Shown piece after piece: positions 44,761 to 56,350 of a stretch of DNA of 64,000 bases; the first letter of the stretch is position 1, and each line of letters starts with the position of its first letter. This stretch comes from Capricornis sumatraensis (Eukaryota > Chordata > Mammalia > Artiodactyla > Bovidae). The notes below the pieces were generated by a model, which did no database searches, was not told the origin of the DNA, and worked only from the letters and a program-made list of their open reading frames with translations. A program made the position numbers and the translations under genes. The stretch is from positions 30,405,001-30,469,000 of the forward strand of contig NC_091078.1 in NCBI RefSeq assembly GCF_032405125.1, read 5' to 3'.

Positions 44761-44974
44761 GTGAATAAGTACCAACTGATAGTTTTACCTGTATTTCTGC
44801 TTTTATCTGCAATGGCCATGTATTACTTTTTCTTTTAACTGCTAAATTTGTTTTTAGTAATAATGATGATGACTTGTGTATTGAGGCATATTCTTACAGA
44901 CTTTTGACACATGGAAAAACAGAGAACATCATTTTGTTCATTATTGAAAATAGAATAATAGAGTCTTGTTTCTG

Positions 44975-45065
44975 GGGCTATGGTTCTCAATTTGAGGCAG
45001 TTTTGCCTTCTCAAGGGTGATTTGGCAGTATCTAGAGACATTTTTATTGTTAAAATTTGGGCAAA
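44975..45065 (+). mobile_element. MER5A-type DNA transposon fragment
   Basis: TATGGTTCTCAATTTGAGGC, GATTTGGCAGTATCTAGAGAC and ATTTTTATTGTTAAAATTTGGG follow the left half of MER5A (a non-autonomous hAT-Charlie element). The BovB at 45067 cuts it off. Confidence 0.75.
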
Positions 45066-45066
45066 G

Positions 45067-46016
45067 TATGGGACATCGAACAACAGACTGGTTCCAAATA
45101 GGAAAAGGAGTACATCAAGGCTGTATATTGTCACCCTGCTTATTTAAGTTCTATGCAGAGTACATCATGAGAAATGCTGGGCTGGAAGAAGCACAAGCTG
45201 GAATCAAGATTGCCAGGAGAAATATCAATAACCTCAGATATGCAGATGACACCACCCTTATGGCAGAAAGTGAAGAGGAACTAAAAAGCCTCTTGATGAA
45301 AGTGAAAGAGGAAAGTGAAAAAGTTGGCTTAAAACTCAACATTCAGAAAACTAAGATATGGCATCTGGTCCCATCACTTGATAGCAAATAGATGGGGAAA
45401 CAGTGGAAACAGTGTCAGACTTTATTTTGGGGGCCTCTGAAATCACTGTGGATGGTGATTGAAGTCATGATATTAAAAGACGCTTACTGCTTGGAAGGAA
45501 AGTTATAACCAACCTAGACAGCATATTCAAAAGCAGAGACATTACTTTGCCAACAAAGGTCCATTTAGTCAAGGCTATGGTTTTTCCAGTGGTCATGTAT
45601 GGATGTGAGAGTTGGACTGTGAAGAAAGCTGAGTACTGAAGAATTGCTGGTTTTGAACTGTGGTGTTGGAGAAGACTCTTGAGCGTCCCTTGGACTGTAA
45701 GGAGATCCCACCTGTCCATCCTAAACGAGATCAGTCCTGGGTGTTCATTGGAAGGACTGATGCTGAAGCTGAAACTCCAGTATTTGGCCACCTCATGCGA
45801 AGAGTTGACTTATTGGAAAAGACTCTGATGCTGGGAGGGATTGGGGGCAGGAGAAGAAAGGGACAACAGAGGATGATATAGCTGGATGGCATCACCAACT
45901 CAATGGACATGAATTTGAGTGAACACCAGGAGTTGGTGATGGACAAGAAGCCTGGTGTGCTGTGGTTCATGGGGTTGCAAAGAGTCGGACATGACTGAGC
46001 GACTGAAATGAACTGA
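45067..46016 (+). mobile_element. BovB LINE, 5'-truncated, convergent with next copy
   Basis: Sense BovB from GTATGGGACATCG-type sequence, GKGVHQGCILSP (about 45100), NNLRYADDTTLMAESEEELKSLL (about 45225-45297), VVMYGCESWTVKKAEY (about 45590), to the GACTGAGCGACTGAAATGAACTG tail. Small indels break the frame after KTKI near 45355 and elsewhere. It faces the next BovB tail to tail. Confidence 0.95.
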
Positions 46017-46026
46017 TAGGGCAGTT

Positions 46027-47197
46027 GTTGTTGTTCAGTAGCTAAGTCAGGTCCAGCTGTTTGTGACCCCATGGACTACAGCACACCAGGCACCTCTGTC
46101 CTCCACTATATCCCGGAGTTTGCTTAAATTCTTTTCCATTGAGTCAGTGATGCTATCTAACCATCTTATCCTCTGTCACCCGTTTCTCCTTTTGCCTTCA
46201 GTCTCTCTAGTGAATCTGCTTTTCACACCAGGTGGTCAAAGTATTGGAGTTTCAGCCACAGCATTACTCCTTCCAATGAATGAATATTCAGAGTTGATTT
46301 CCTTTAGGATTGACTGGTTTAATCTCCTTGCAGTACAATAGACTCTCAAGAGTTTTATCAGAAGCATCAGTTCTTCCGTGCTCAGCCTTTTTATGGTCCA
46401 ACTCTCATATCTGTACATGACTACTGGAAAAAACACAGCTGACTAGACAGGCTTTTGTTGGCAAAGTGATGCCTCTGCTTTTTAATATGTTGTCTGGGTT
46501 TGTCATAGCTTGTTTTCCATGAAGCATGCATTCTTAATTTTGTGTCTTCAGTCACTGTCCACAGTGATTTTGGAGCCCGAGAAAATAAAATCTGTTACTG
46601 CTTCCACTTTTTCCACTTCTGTTTGCCATGAAGTGATAGGACAGAATGCCATAATCTTAGTTTTTTGAATCTTGAGTTTTAAGCCATCTTTTTCATTCTC
46701 CTCTTTCATCATCATCAAGAGGCTCTTTAGTTCCTCTTCACTTTCTGCCATTAGAGTGGTATCATCTGCATATCTGAGGTTGTTGATGTTTCACCCAGCA
46801 GTCTTGATTCCAGCTTGTGATTCATCCTGCCCAGCATTTATCATGATGTACTTTGCATGTGAGGTAAATACGCAGGGTGACAATATACAGCCTTGATGTA
46901 CTCTTTTCCCAATTTGGAACCAGTCCGTTGTTCCATGTCCAGTTCTAACTGTTGCTTTTGTCCAGCATACAGGTTTCTGAGGAGACAGGTAAGGTGATCT
47001 GGTAATCCTATCTCTTTCAGAATTTTCCGAAATTTGTTGTGATCCTCACAGTCAAAGGCTTTAGAGTAGCTAATGAAGCAGAAAGTAGACATTTCTTCTG
47101 GAATTCCCTTGCTTTCTCTATGATCCAAAGATATTGACAGTTTGCTCCCTGGGTTTCTCTGCACTATATAAATCCACCTTGTACATCTGGACATTCT
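46027..47197 (-). mobile_element. BovB LINE, antisense, more diverged
   Basis: Antisense BovB from a GTTGTTGTTCAGTAGCTAAG tail through the RT (ICRYADDTTLMAESEEE-type block antisense near 46750) to the segment before the palm motif A (about 47190). It is more diverged than the neighbouring sense copy, so it was probably there first. Several frameshifts. Confidence 0.93.
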
Positions 47198-47598
47198 ATT
47201 TTTTTCATTTTTTGACTCTTTTTTAAAAAATTTACTTTGTTGCTGAAGGATAATTGTTTTACAGAATTTTGTTGTTTTCTGTCAAACCTCAACATGAATC
47301 AGCCATAGGTATACTTATATCCCCACCCTTTTGAACCTCCCTCCCATCTCCTTCCCAGTCCCACCACTCTAGGTAGATACATGCCCCTGTTTGAGTTTCC
47401 TGTGCCATACAGCAAATTCCCCTTGGCTATCTATTTTACATATGGTAATAATGTAAGTTTCCATGTTACTCTTCCATACATCTCACCCTCTCCTCCCCTC
47501 TCCCCATGTCCATAAGTCTGTCCTCTAGGTCTGTTTCTCCACTGTCGCCCTGTAAATAATTTCTTCAGTACCAGTTATCTAGATTCTGTATAAGTGCA

Positions 47599-48333
47599 TT
47601 CAGTTCAGTTCAGTCGCTCAGTCGTGTCTGACTCTTTGTGACCCCATGAATTGCAGAAATCCAGGACTCCCTGTCCATCACCAACTCCTGGAGTTGACTC
47701 AGACTCCTGTCCATTGAGTCAGTGATGCCATCCAGCCATCTCATCCTCTGTCGTCCCCTTCTCCTCCTGCCCCCAATCCCTCCCAGCATTAGAGTCTTTT
47801 CCAATGAGTCAACTCTTCTCATGAGGTGGCCAAAGTACTGGAGTTTGAGCTTTAGCATCATTCCTTCCAAAGAACACCCAAGGCTGATCTCCTTCAGAAT
47901 GGACTGGTTGGATCTCCTTGCAGTCCAAGAGACTCTCAAGAGTCTTCTCCAACACCACAGTTCAAAAACATCGGCACTCAGCTTTCTTCACAGTCCAACT
48001 CTCACATCTATATATGACCACTGGAAAAACCATAGCCTTGACTAAATGGACCTTTGTTGGCAAGGTAATGTCTCTGCTTTTCAATATGCTATGTAGGTTG
48101 GTCATAACTTTCCTTCCAAGGAGTAAGCGTCTTTTACTTTCATGGCTGCAGGCACCATCTGCAGTGATTTTGGAGCCCAAAAAACTAAAGTCTGAAAATG
48201 TTTCCACTGTTTTCCCATCTATTTGCTATGAAGTGACGGGACCAGATGCCATGATCTTAGTTTTCTGAATGTTGAGCTTTAAGCCAACTTTTTCACTCTC
48301 CTCTTTCACTTTCATCAAGAGGCTTTTTAGTTA
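47599..48333 (-). mobile_element. BovB LINE in L1 3' UTR, antisense
   Basis: Tail CAGTTCAGTTCAGTCGCTCAG at 47600, the DGITDSMDRSLSQLQEL region, up to KVGLKLNIQKTK near 48300, where it is 5'-truncated in CTTTTTAG. L1 sequence resumes as ATGATATTTATCTTTC. A clean target-site duplication is not visible and a few L1 bases seem lost. Confidence 0.95.
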
Positions 48334-48449
48334 TGATATTTATCTTTCTCTTTCTGATGCACTTCACTCTGTGTAATAGGTTCTAGGTTCATCCATCTCA
48401 TCAGAACTGACTCAAATGCATTCATTTTTATGGCTAAGTAATATGCAGT

Positions 48450-48999
48450 CATGAATTTAAAAGACACTTGCTCCTTGGAAGAAAACTTATGACCAACCTA
48501 GACAGCATATTAAAAAGCAGAGACATTACTTTGCCAACAAAGGTCTGTCTAGTCAAAGCCATGGTTTATCCAGTAGTCATGTATGGATGTGAGAGTTGGA
48601 GTATAAAGAAAGTTGAGCACCGAAGAATTGATGCTTTTGAACTGTGGTGTTGGAGAAGCCTCTTCAGAGTCCCTTGTACAGCAAGGAGGTCCAACCAGTC
48701 CATCCTAAAAGAAATCAGTCCTGAATATTCATTGGAAGGACTGATGCTGAAGAGCTGACTCTGGCCACCTGGTGCGAAGAACTGACTCATTGGAAAAGAC
48801 CCTGTTGCTGCAAAAGATTGAAGGTGGGAGGAGAAGGGGATGACAGAGGATCAGATGGTTGGGTGGCATCACCGACTCAATGGGTGTGGGTTTGAGCAAG
48901 CTCCAGGAGTTGGTGATGGACAGGGAAGCCCGGTGTCCTGGGGTCCATGGTGTCACAAAGAGTAGGACATGACTGAACAACTGAACTGAACTGAACTGA
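48450..48999 (+). mobile_element. BovB LINE in L1, sense
   Basis: Starts at GCAGTCATGAATTTAAAAGAC and ends with ACTGAACTGAACTGAACTG. The host L1 reads ..AGTAATAT before it and ..AATATTCCATTG after it, so about 5 bases (AATAT) are duplicated. The frame 48468-48758 (LLGRKLMTNLDSILKSRD to WSIKKVEHRRIDAFELWCW) is open. Confidence 0.95.
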
Positions 49000-49273
49000 A
49001 TATTCCATTGTGTATGTGTACCACAACTTATTTATCTGTTCATCTGCTGATGGACATCTAGGTTGCTTCCATCTTCTAGCTCTTGAAAATACTGCTACAG
49101 TGAACAATGGGATACACGTGTCTTTTTCCATTTTGGTTTTGTCAGGGTATATGCCTAGGAGTGGAATTGCTGGGGTATATGGTGGTTTTATTCCTAGCTT
49201 TTTAAGGAATCTCCATACCCTCTTCCATAGTGGCTGTATCAATTTACATGCCCACCAAGAGTGCAAGAGCATT

Positions 49274-49367
49274 CCCTTTTCTCCATGCCCTCTCCAGCAT
49301 TTATTGTTTGTAGATATTTTCCCTTTTCTCCACGCCCTCTCCAGCATTTAATGTTTATAGACATTTT
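49274..49367. repeat. 47-bp tandem duplication in L1 ORF2
   Basis: CCCTTTTCTCCA(T/C)GCCCTCTCCAGCATTTA at 49274 and again at 49321, in two adjoining units of 47 bases with 4-5 differences. On the L1 coding strand this repeats the NKCWRG..GEKG block, and because 47 is not a multiple of three it breaks the frame. Confidence 0.92.
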
Positions 49368-50949
49368 GATGATGGCCATTATGATCAGTGTGAGGTGATA
49401 TCTCATTGTGCTTTTGATTTGCATTTCTCTAATAATGAGCGATGTTGAGTATCTTTTCATGTCTTTTGTAGTCATCTCTATGTCTTCTTTGGAGAAATGT
49501 CTGTTTAGGTCGTTTTCCCACTTTTGGACTGGGTTTTTTGTTTTTCTGGCATTGAGTTGTATGAGCTGCTTGTATATTTTGGAAATTAATCCTTTGTCAG
49601 TTCTTTCATTGGCTATTATTTTCTCCCATTCTGAGGGCTGTCTTTTCACCTTGGCTGTAGTTTCCTTTGCTGTGAAAAAGCTTTTAAGTTTAATCAGGTC
49701 CCACTTGTTTACTTTTGTTTTTATTTCCATTACTCTAGGAGGTGGGTTTGCTTTATGTCATCGAGTGTTCTGCCCATGTTTCCCTCTAAGGGTTTTATAG
49801 TTTCTGGTCTTACATTTAGGTCTTTAATCCATTTTGAGTTTACCTTTATGTATGGTGTTAGGAAGTGTTTTAATTTCATTCTTTTACATAGAGCTGTCCA
49901 GTTTTCCCAGCCTCATTTCTTAAAGAAGCTGTCTTTGCCCCATTGTGTATTCTTGCCTCCTCTATCAAAAATAAGGTACCCATAGGTGCATGGGTTTATT
50001 TCTGGGCTTTCTAGCTTGTTCCATTGGTCTATATTCCTGTTTCTGTGCCAGGACCATGCTGCCTTGATGACTGTAGCTTTGTAGTATAATCTGAAGTCAG
50101 GAAGGTGATTCCTCCAGATCCATTCTTCTTTCTCAAGACTGCTTTGTCTATGCAGAGTCTTTCCTGTTTCCATATGAACTGTGAAATTTTTTCTTTTAGT
50201 TCTGAGAAAAATATCATTGGTAATTTTATAGGGACCACATTGAATCTGTAGATTGCATTTGGTAGCATAGTCATTTTCACAGTATTGATTCTTCCTACCC
50301 AGGAACATGGAATATCTCTCCATCTGTGTACATCATCTTTGATTTCTTTCATCAGTGTCTTATAATTTTTTGTGTACAGTTCTTTTGTCTCCTTAGGTAA
50401 GTTTGTTCCTAGATATTGAGTTCTTTTTGTTGCAGTGGTGAATGGGATTGATTCCTTAAATTTCTCTTTCTGATTTTTCATTGTTGGTATATAGAAATGC
50501 AAGTGATTTCTGTGTGTTGATTCTGTATCCTGCAACTTCTCTAAATTCACCGATCAGTTCTAATAATTTTCTGATATTATCTTTAGGGTTTTCTAAGTAT
50601 AGATCTGCAAACAGTGAGAGCCTTACTTCTTCTTTTCTGATCTGCATTCATTTTATTTCTTTTTCTTCTCTGATTGCTCTAGCTAGGACTTCCAGACTAG
50701 GCTGAATAATAGTGGTGACAGTGGACACCCTTGTCTTGTTCTTGATCTTAGGGGGAATGCTTTCAGTTTTTCACCATTGAGAATAATGTTTGCTGTTAGG
50801 CTTATCATATATGGCCTTTACTATGTTGAGGTAGCGGTGGCAACAGCAGCATGTTGAGGTAGCTTCCTTCTATGCCCATTCTTTGAAGAGTGTTAATAAT
50901 CAATGGGTGCAAAATTTTGTCAAAGGCTTTTTCTGCATCTATTGAGATT

Positions 50950-52201
50950 CAGTCAGTGACTCAGTTCAGTCACTCAGTCATGTCTGACTCTTTGTGACCC
51001 CATGAACCACAGAACGCCAGGCCTCCCTGTCCATCACCAACTCCCAGAGTCCACCCAAACCCACGTCCATTGAGTCAGTGATGCCATCCAACCATCTCCT
51101 CTGTTGTCCCCTTGCCCTTCTGCCCTCAATCTTTCCCAGCATCAGGGTCTTTTCCAATGAGTCAGCTCTTCAGGTGGCCTAAGTATTGGAGTTTAAGCTT
51201 CAGCATTAGTCCTTCCAATGAACACCTAGGACTAATCTCCTTTAGGATGGACTGGTTGGATCTCCTTGCAGTCCAAGGGATTCTCAAGAGTCTTCTCCAA
51301 CACCACAGTTCAAAACCAGCAATTCTTGTGTGCTCAACTTTCTTTATAGTCCAACTCTCACATCCATATGACCACTGGAAAAACCGTAGTCTTGACTAGA
51401 TGGACCTTTGTTGGCAAAGTAATGTCTCTGCTTTTGAATATGCTGTCTAGGTTGGTCATAACTTTTCTTCCAAGCAGTAAGAGTCTTTTAATTTCATGGC
51501 TGCAGCCACCATCTGCAGTGATTTTTGAGCCCAGAAAAATAAAGTCGGCCACTCTTTCCACTGTTTCCCCATCTATTTGCCATGAAGTGATGGGACCGGA
51601 TGCCATGATCTTTGTTTTCTGAATGTTGAGTTTTATGCCAACTTTTTCACTCTCCTCTTTCACTTTCATCAAGAGGCTCTTTAGTTCTTCTTCACTTTCT
51701 GCCATAAGGGTGGTGTCATCTGCATATCTGAGGTTATTGATATTTCTCCCACCATCTTGATTACAGCTTGCGCTTCTTCCAGCCCAGCGTTTCTCATGAT
51801 GTACTCTGCATATAAGTTATATAAGCAGGATGACAATATACAGCCTTGACGTACTCCTTTTCCTATCTGGAACCAGTGTGTTGTTCCATGTCCAGTTCTA
51901 ACTGTTGCTTCCTGACCTGCATACAGATTTCTCAAGAGGCAGGTCAGGTAGTCTGATATTCCCATCTCTTGAAGAATTTTCCACAGTTTATTGTGATCCA
52001 CACAGTCAAAGGATTTGACATAGTCAATAATGCTGAAATAGATGCTTTTCTGGAACTCTCTTCCTTTTTCCATGATCCAGCAGATGTTGGCAATTTGATC
52101 TCTGGTTCCTCTGCCTTTGCTAGAACCAGCTTGAACATCTAGATGTTCACGGTTCACATATTGCTGAAACCTGGCTTGGAGAATTTTAAGCATTACTTTA
52201 T
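50950..52201 (-). mobile_element. BovB LINE in L1 ORF2, exact TSD
   Basis: Antisense BovB of 1.25 kb from TCAGTTCAGTCACTCAGTCATG to GAATTTTAAGCATTACTTTA. TATTGAGATT flanks it at 50940-50949 and 52202-52211 without mismatch. The RT frame 52193-51681 (MLKILQARFQQYVNREHL to GKGVRQGCILSSC) is open. A one-base change near 51750 moves the YADD block into another frame. Confidence 0.96.
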
Positions 52202-52983
52202 TATTGAGATTATTCTATGGTTTATATCTTTCAATTTGTTAACATGATGTTTCATATTGATTGTTTTGCGTATATTGAAGAATCTTTGCATTCTTGGTAT
52301 AAACCCTACTTGATCACGGTGTGTGAGCTTTTTGATGCGTTGCTGAATTCTGTTTGCTTAACTTTCATTGAGGATTTTTGCATCTATGTTCATCAGTGAT
52401 ATTGGCCTGTGGTTTTCTTTTTTGTGTGTTGTCTTTGTCTGCCTTTGGTATCAGGGTGATGGTGGCCTCGTAGAATGAGTTTGGAAGTATTCCTTCCTCT
52501 GTAATTTTTGGAAAGAGTTTTTGATAGATAGGCATTACCTCTTTTCTAAATGTTTGATAGAATTCTCCTGCGAAGCCATCTGGTCCTGGGCTTTTGTTTC
52601 CTGCGAGATTTTTGATCACAGCTCCAATTTCAGTGCATAATTTCTATTTCTTCCTGGTTCAGTCTTGGAAGATTGAACTTTTTTAAGAATCTGTCCATTT
52701 CTTCCAGGTTATCTGTCTTATTGCCACATCACTGTTCATAATAGTCTCTTGTAATCCTTTGTATTTCTACCTTGTGTGTTGTAACCCCTCCTTTTTCATT
52801 TCTAATTTTGTTGATTTGATTCTTCTCTCTTTTTTTCTTGATGAGTCTGGCTGAAGGTTTGTCAATTTTGTTTATCTTCTCAAAGAACCTCCTTTTAGTT
52901 TTATTAATCTTTACCATTGTTTCTTTCTTTTTCATTTGTTTCTGCTCGGATCTTTATGATTTCTTTCCTTCTGCTAACTTTGA

Positions 52984-53008
52984 GGTTTTGTTGTTGTTGT
53001 TGTTGTTC
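52984..53008. repeat. (TTG)n simple repeat
   Basis: TTGTTGTTGTTGTTGTTG inside antisense L1 ORF2, in the linker after the endonuclease. Confidence 0.9.
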
Positions 53009-53714
53009 TTTTCCCAGTTGTTTTAGGTATAAAGTTAGGTTGTCTATTCAAAGTTTTTTTTTGTTTCTTGAGGTAGGATTTTGTTGCCATCAACTTCCCT
53101 CTTAGCACTGCTTTTGCTCCATCCCATAGGCTTTTAGTTGTGTTTTCATTTTCATTTGTTTCTAGAAATTTTTTAATTTCCCCTCTGATTTCTTCTGTAA
53201 CCGCTTGGTTATTTAGAAACTTGTTGTTTAATCGCCATGTGTTTGTGTGTTTTACAGGTTTTTTTTTTTAATTGTTATTGATATCTAGTCTCATAGTGTT
53301 GTGGTCAGAGAAGATGCTTGATATGATTTCAATTTTCTTAAATTTATGGAGGTTTGACTTGTGACCCAAGATGTGGTCTATCCTGGAGGAAGTTCCATGT
53401 ACACTGAGAAGAAGCTGTATTCTTCTGCTTTTGAATGGAATGTCCTGAAGATATCAATGAGATCCATCTCATCTAATGTATCATTTAAGACTTGTGTTTC
53501 CTTATTAATTTTCTGCTTTGATGATCTGTCCATTGGTGTGAGTGGGGTGTTAAAGTCTCCTACTATTACTGTGTTACTGTCACTTTCTCCTTTTGGGTCT
53601 GTTAGTGCTTGTCCTATGTATTGAGGTGCTCCTATGTTGGGTGCATAGATATTTACAATTGTTATATCTTCCTCTTGGATTGATCCCTTGGTCCTTCCTT
53701 ATCTCTTATCTTCT

Positions 53715-53975
53715 TTATATTATATTAAGGTTTATTTTGTCTGATACAAGAATTGCTACTCTAGCTTTCTTTTGCTTCCCATTTGCATGGAATATATTTT
53801 TCCATCCTCTCACTTTCAGTCTATATGTGTCTTGAGGTCTGAAGTGGGTTTCTTGTAGGCAACATATATATGAGTCTTGTTTTTGTATCCACTCATCCAG
53901 TCTGTGTCTTTTGGTTGGAGCATTTAATCCACTTACATTTAAAGTAATTATTGATATAGATGTTCCTGTTGCCAT
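53715..53975 (-). pseudogene. L1 ORF2 N-terminus (endonuclease), decayed
   Basis: Starts with the true ORF2 ATG: MATGTSISIITLNVSGLNAP, then KRHRLDEWIQKQDSYICCLQETHF with the catalytic-type Glu of QETH near residue 42, and VAILVSDKI. The frame stops after 86 codons at an old mutation. ORF2 sequence continues with interruptions down to the 3' UTR. Confidence 0.9.
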
Positions 53976-54034
53976 TTTCTTTATTGTTTGGGGTTGATTT
54001 TGTAGATCTTTTTTCTTCTCTTGTATTTCTTGGC

Positions 54035-54922
54035 TATATAAGTCCCTTTAACATTTGTTGTAAAGCTGGTTTGGTGGTACTGAATTCTCTTAACTTTTAC
54101 TTGTCTGAAAAGCTTTTTATTTCTCCACCAATTTTGAATGAGATCCTTGCTGGGTACAGTAATCTTGGTTGTATATTTTTCCCTTTCAGTACTTTAAATA
54201 TATCCTGCCATTCCCTCCTGGCCTGCGGTGTTTCTGCTGAAAGATCAGCTGTTAAGCGTATGGAGTTTCCCTTGTATGTTACTTGTTGCTTCTCCCTTGC
54301 TGCTTTTAATATTCTTTCTTCGGGGTTAGTATTTGTTAGTTTGATTAGTATGTGTCTTGGCATGTTTCTCCTTGGGTTTATCCTGTATGGGACCCTTTGT
54401 GCCTCTTGGACTTGATTGACCATTTCCTTTTCCATGTTGGGGAAAGTTTCAACTATAATCTCTTCAAAATTTTTCTCTTACCCTTTCTTTTTCTCTTCTT
54501 CTTCTGGGACCCCTATAATTCAAATGTTGTTGTGTTTGATACTGTCCCAGAGGTCTCTAAGACTATCCTCGGTTCTTTTCATTCTTTTTACTTTATTTGC
54601 TCTTCAGAAGTTATGTCCACCATTTTATCTTCCAGCTCACTGATTTGTTCTTCTGCTTCAGATACTCTGCTTTTGATTTCTTCTGGAGTATTTTTAATTT
54701 CAGTAATTGTGTTGTCTCTGTGTGTTTACTCTTTAATTATTCTAGGTCTTTGTTAATTTATTCTTGCATTTTCTCCATTTTGTTCTCAAGGTTTTTGATC
54801 ATCTTTACTATCATTATTCTGAATTCTTTTTCAGATAGTTTGCCTATTTCCTCTTCATTTATTTGGACTTCTGTGTTTCTGCTTTGTTCCTCCATTTGTG
54901 TAGTATTTCTCTGCCTTTTCAT
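54035..54922 (-). pseudogene. L1 ORF1 relic
   Basis: ORF1 starts at the ATG complementary to 54920-54922 (MKRQRNT). The coiled-coil region follows, and the C-terminal domain is in the open frame 54435-54097: RINPRRNMPRHILIKLTN, ILKAAREKQQVTYKG, IRLTADLSAETPQARREW, ISFKIGGEIKSFSDK. The last block is followed by a stop in place of the usual Gln codon. The KLREFSTTKPALQQMLKG end is still readable beyond the stop, to about 54035. Earlier frames are broken near 54480-54560. Confidence 0.88.
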
Positions 54923-55321
54923 TTTTCTTTTTTTTTTTTAACTTATTGTGTTTGAGGTCTCCTTTTCCCAGGCTTCATGGTTGAATTCTTTCTTCCTTTT
55001 GTTTCTGCCCTCCTAATGTTGGCCCAGTAGTTTGCATAAGCTTCATATATTTTGTTTGTTTGCTTGTTTGCTTTTTGTTCCTCTGATGGGCAAGGCTGAG
55101 TGAGGTGGTGATCCTGTCTGCTGATGATTGGGTTTGTATTTTGTTTTGTTTGTTGTTTAGATGAGGTGTCCTGCACAGGGTGCTAGTGGTGTTTGGGTGA
55201 TGCTGGGTGTTGTATTCCAGTGGTTTCCTTTGTGTAAGTCTCACTATTTGATACCCCCTAGGGTTAGTTCTCTGGCAGTCTAGGGTCTTGGAGTCAGTGC
55301 TTCCACTCCAAATGTCAGGGT

Positions 55322-55400
55322 TTGATCTCTGCTAGGTTATCTTGAGCAAACTTCTTAATGTTGCTAAACCTCAGCTTCATCAGAAGCAAAGCACAGACTG
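55322..55400 (+). mobile_element. Possible MIR core fragment
   Basis: GGTTATCTTGAGCAAACTTCTTAATGTTGCTAAACCTCAGCTTCATCAG resembles MIR core text. It sits directly at the 5' end of the L1. Confidence 0.45.
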
Positions 55401-55924
55401 AAAACATCACCTACTTTTTCATTCAGTCCTCAGTTGTCAAAGCATTAACGAAGTCTGCTTTTGGGAGAATTCCAATTCAATGTTGTTTTTTTTTTTTCCA
55501 TGAGGTACTCTACACAGCCGCTCATGATTATGTTGCCAGTGGCTTTGCATAACTTGGTTTCCTTGGCTGGAATCACCTCTCTGGAGACTGGGCAGGCTTG
55601 GGTTCCAAGGCTGGACTGTTGTGGGGCTCAGCATCCTGGGAGGATGTTGCAGCCTGTGTGACCCCACAATGTTCCTGGAGTGCCTCTTGCCCTATGCAGG
55701 AGCCCTCAGTCTATCTCACACTGAACCCTGGATCCAGGAGACAGACTTGAGTGCTTTGCCTCCTATCTTCTTCCTGGTTGATCTCTCAGTAAAACTCTTT
55801 TCTCAAAAGCCTATCACAATATTGGCCTCTCTCACTGATTTCATTTTGTGATTAGTTCTTCCTGAGCGCAGGGGTGATCTGTATTACCAGCATTATATGT
55901 CTATGTACTTATTAGCATAGGTCT
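55401..55924. other. Unassigned stretch, possibly an old LTR
   Basis: Moderately GC-rich, with AGTAAAACTCTTTTCTC at 55787-55803 followed by CCTCTCTCACTGATTTC. This recalls the polyadenylation/U5 part of an ERV1-type LTR. I could not find a matching promoter end, so this is only a suggestion. Confidence 0.25.
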
Positions 55925-55935
55925 GCATATTAAGG

Positions 55936-56070
55936 ATTGGAGAAGGAAATGGCAACCCACTCCAGTGTTCTTGCCTGGAGAATCCCAGGGACGGCAGAGC
56001 CTGGTGGGCTGCTGTCTGTGGGTTTCCACAGAGTCGGACACAACTGAAGCGACTTAGCAGCTAAGCAGCA
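55936..56070 (+). mobile_element. Bov-A SINE monomer with exact TSD
   Basis: ATTGGAGAAGGAAATGGCAAC to GACACAACTGAAGCGACTTAGCAGC. GCATATTAAGG flanks it exactly at 55925-55935 and 56071-56081. It is the second monomer type of Bov-A2 without the first. Confidence 0.95.
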
Positions 56071-56224
56071 GCATATTAAGGCTCCTAGAAAATATTGGTT
56101 TAACGACAGAAAGAAAGTACAGAGGAAGGAAAGGAGGAACCAGGCAAAGATTCAAATCCAGTTTTGTGAGAGTCTGAGGGCTGAGCCACTTCTAATTTCC
56201 CATACTACCATTACCGTGTTGTTG

Positions 56225-56350
56225 CATCCCATCCACTAGACTGTGGTCTACTTGAGTACAAGGATAACATTTCATTTGTCTTTACATCACCAGTGCTATG
56301 TAAAGTGGCTTCATATATAGTATATGACAGACATTTGTGAAACTGATTAG
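56225..56350 (+). mobile_element. L2 3' end fragment
   Basis: CATCCACTAGACTGTGGTCTACTTGAGTACAAGG, TTTACATCACCAGTGCTATG and ACAGACATTTGTGAAACTG follow the L2 3' end. Confidence 0.6.

Larger units (their letters stand above)
47200..55322 (-). mobile_element. Near full-length L1 with three BovB insertions
   Basis: Minus-strand L1 in full order: 5' UTR (55322-54923), ORF1 (54922-54035), ORF2 (start codon at 53975) and 3' UTR ending in an A/T-rich tail at about 47205. BovB copies sit at 47599-48333, 48450-48999 and 50950-52201, and L1 text resumes exactly after each. Without them the L1 is about 5.6 kb. It has a small gap near 50820-50870, a 47-bp duplication at 49274-49367 and many stops. It is older than the bovid-type L1 copies at 25.5 and 58.8 kb. 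Confidence 0.92.
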
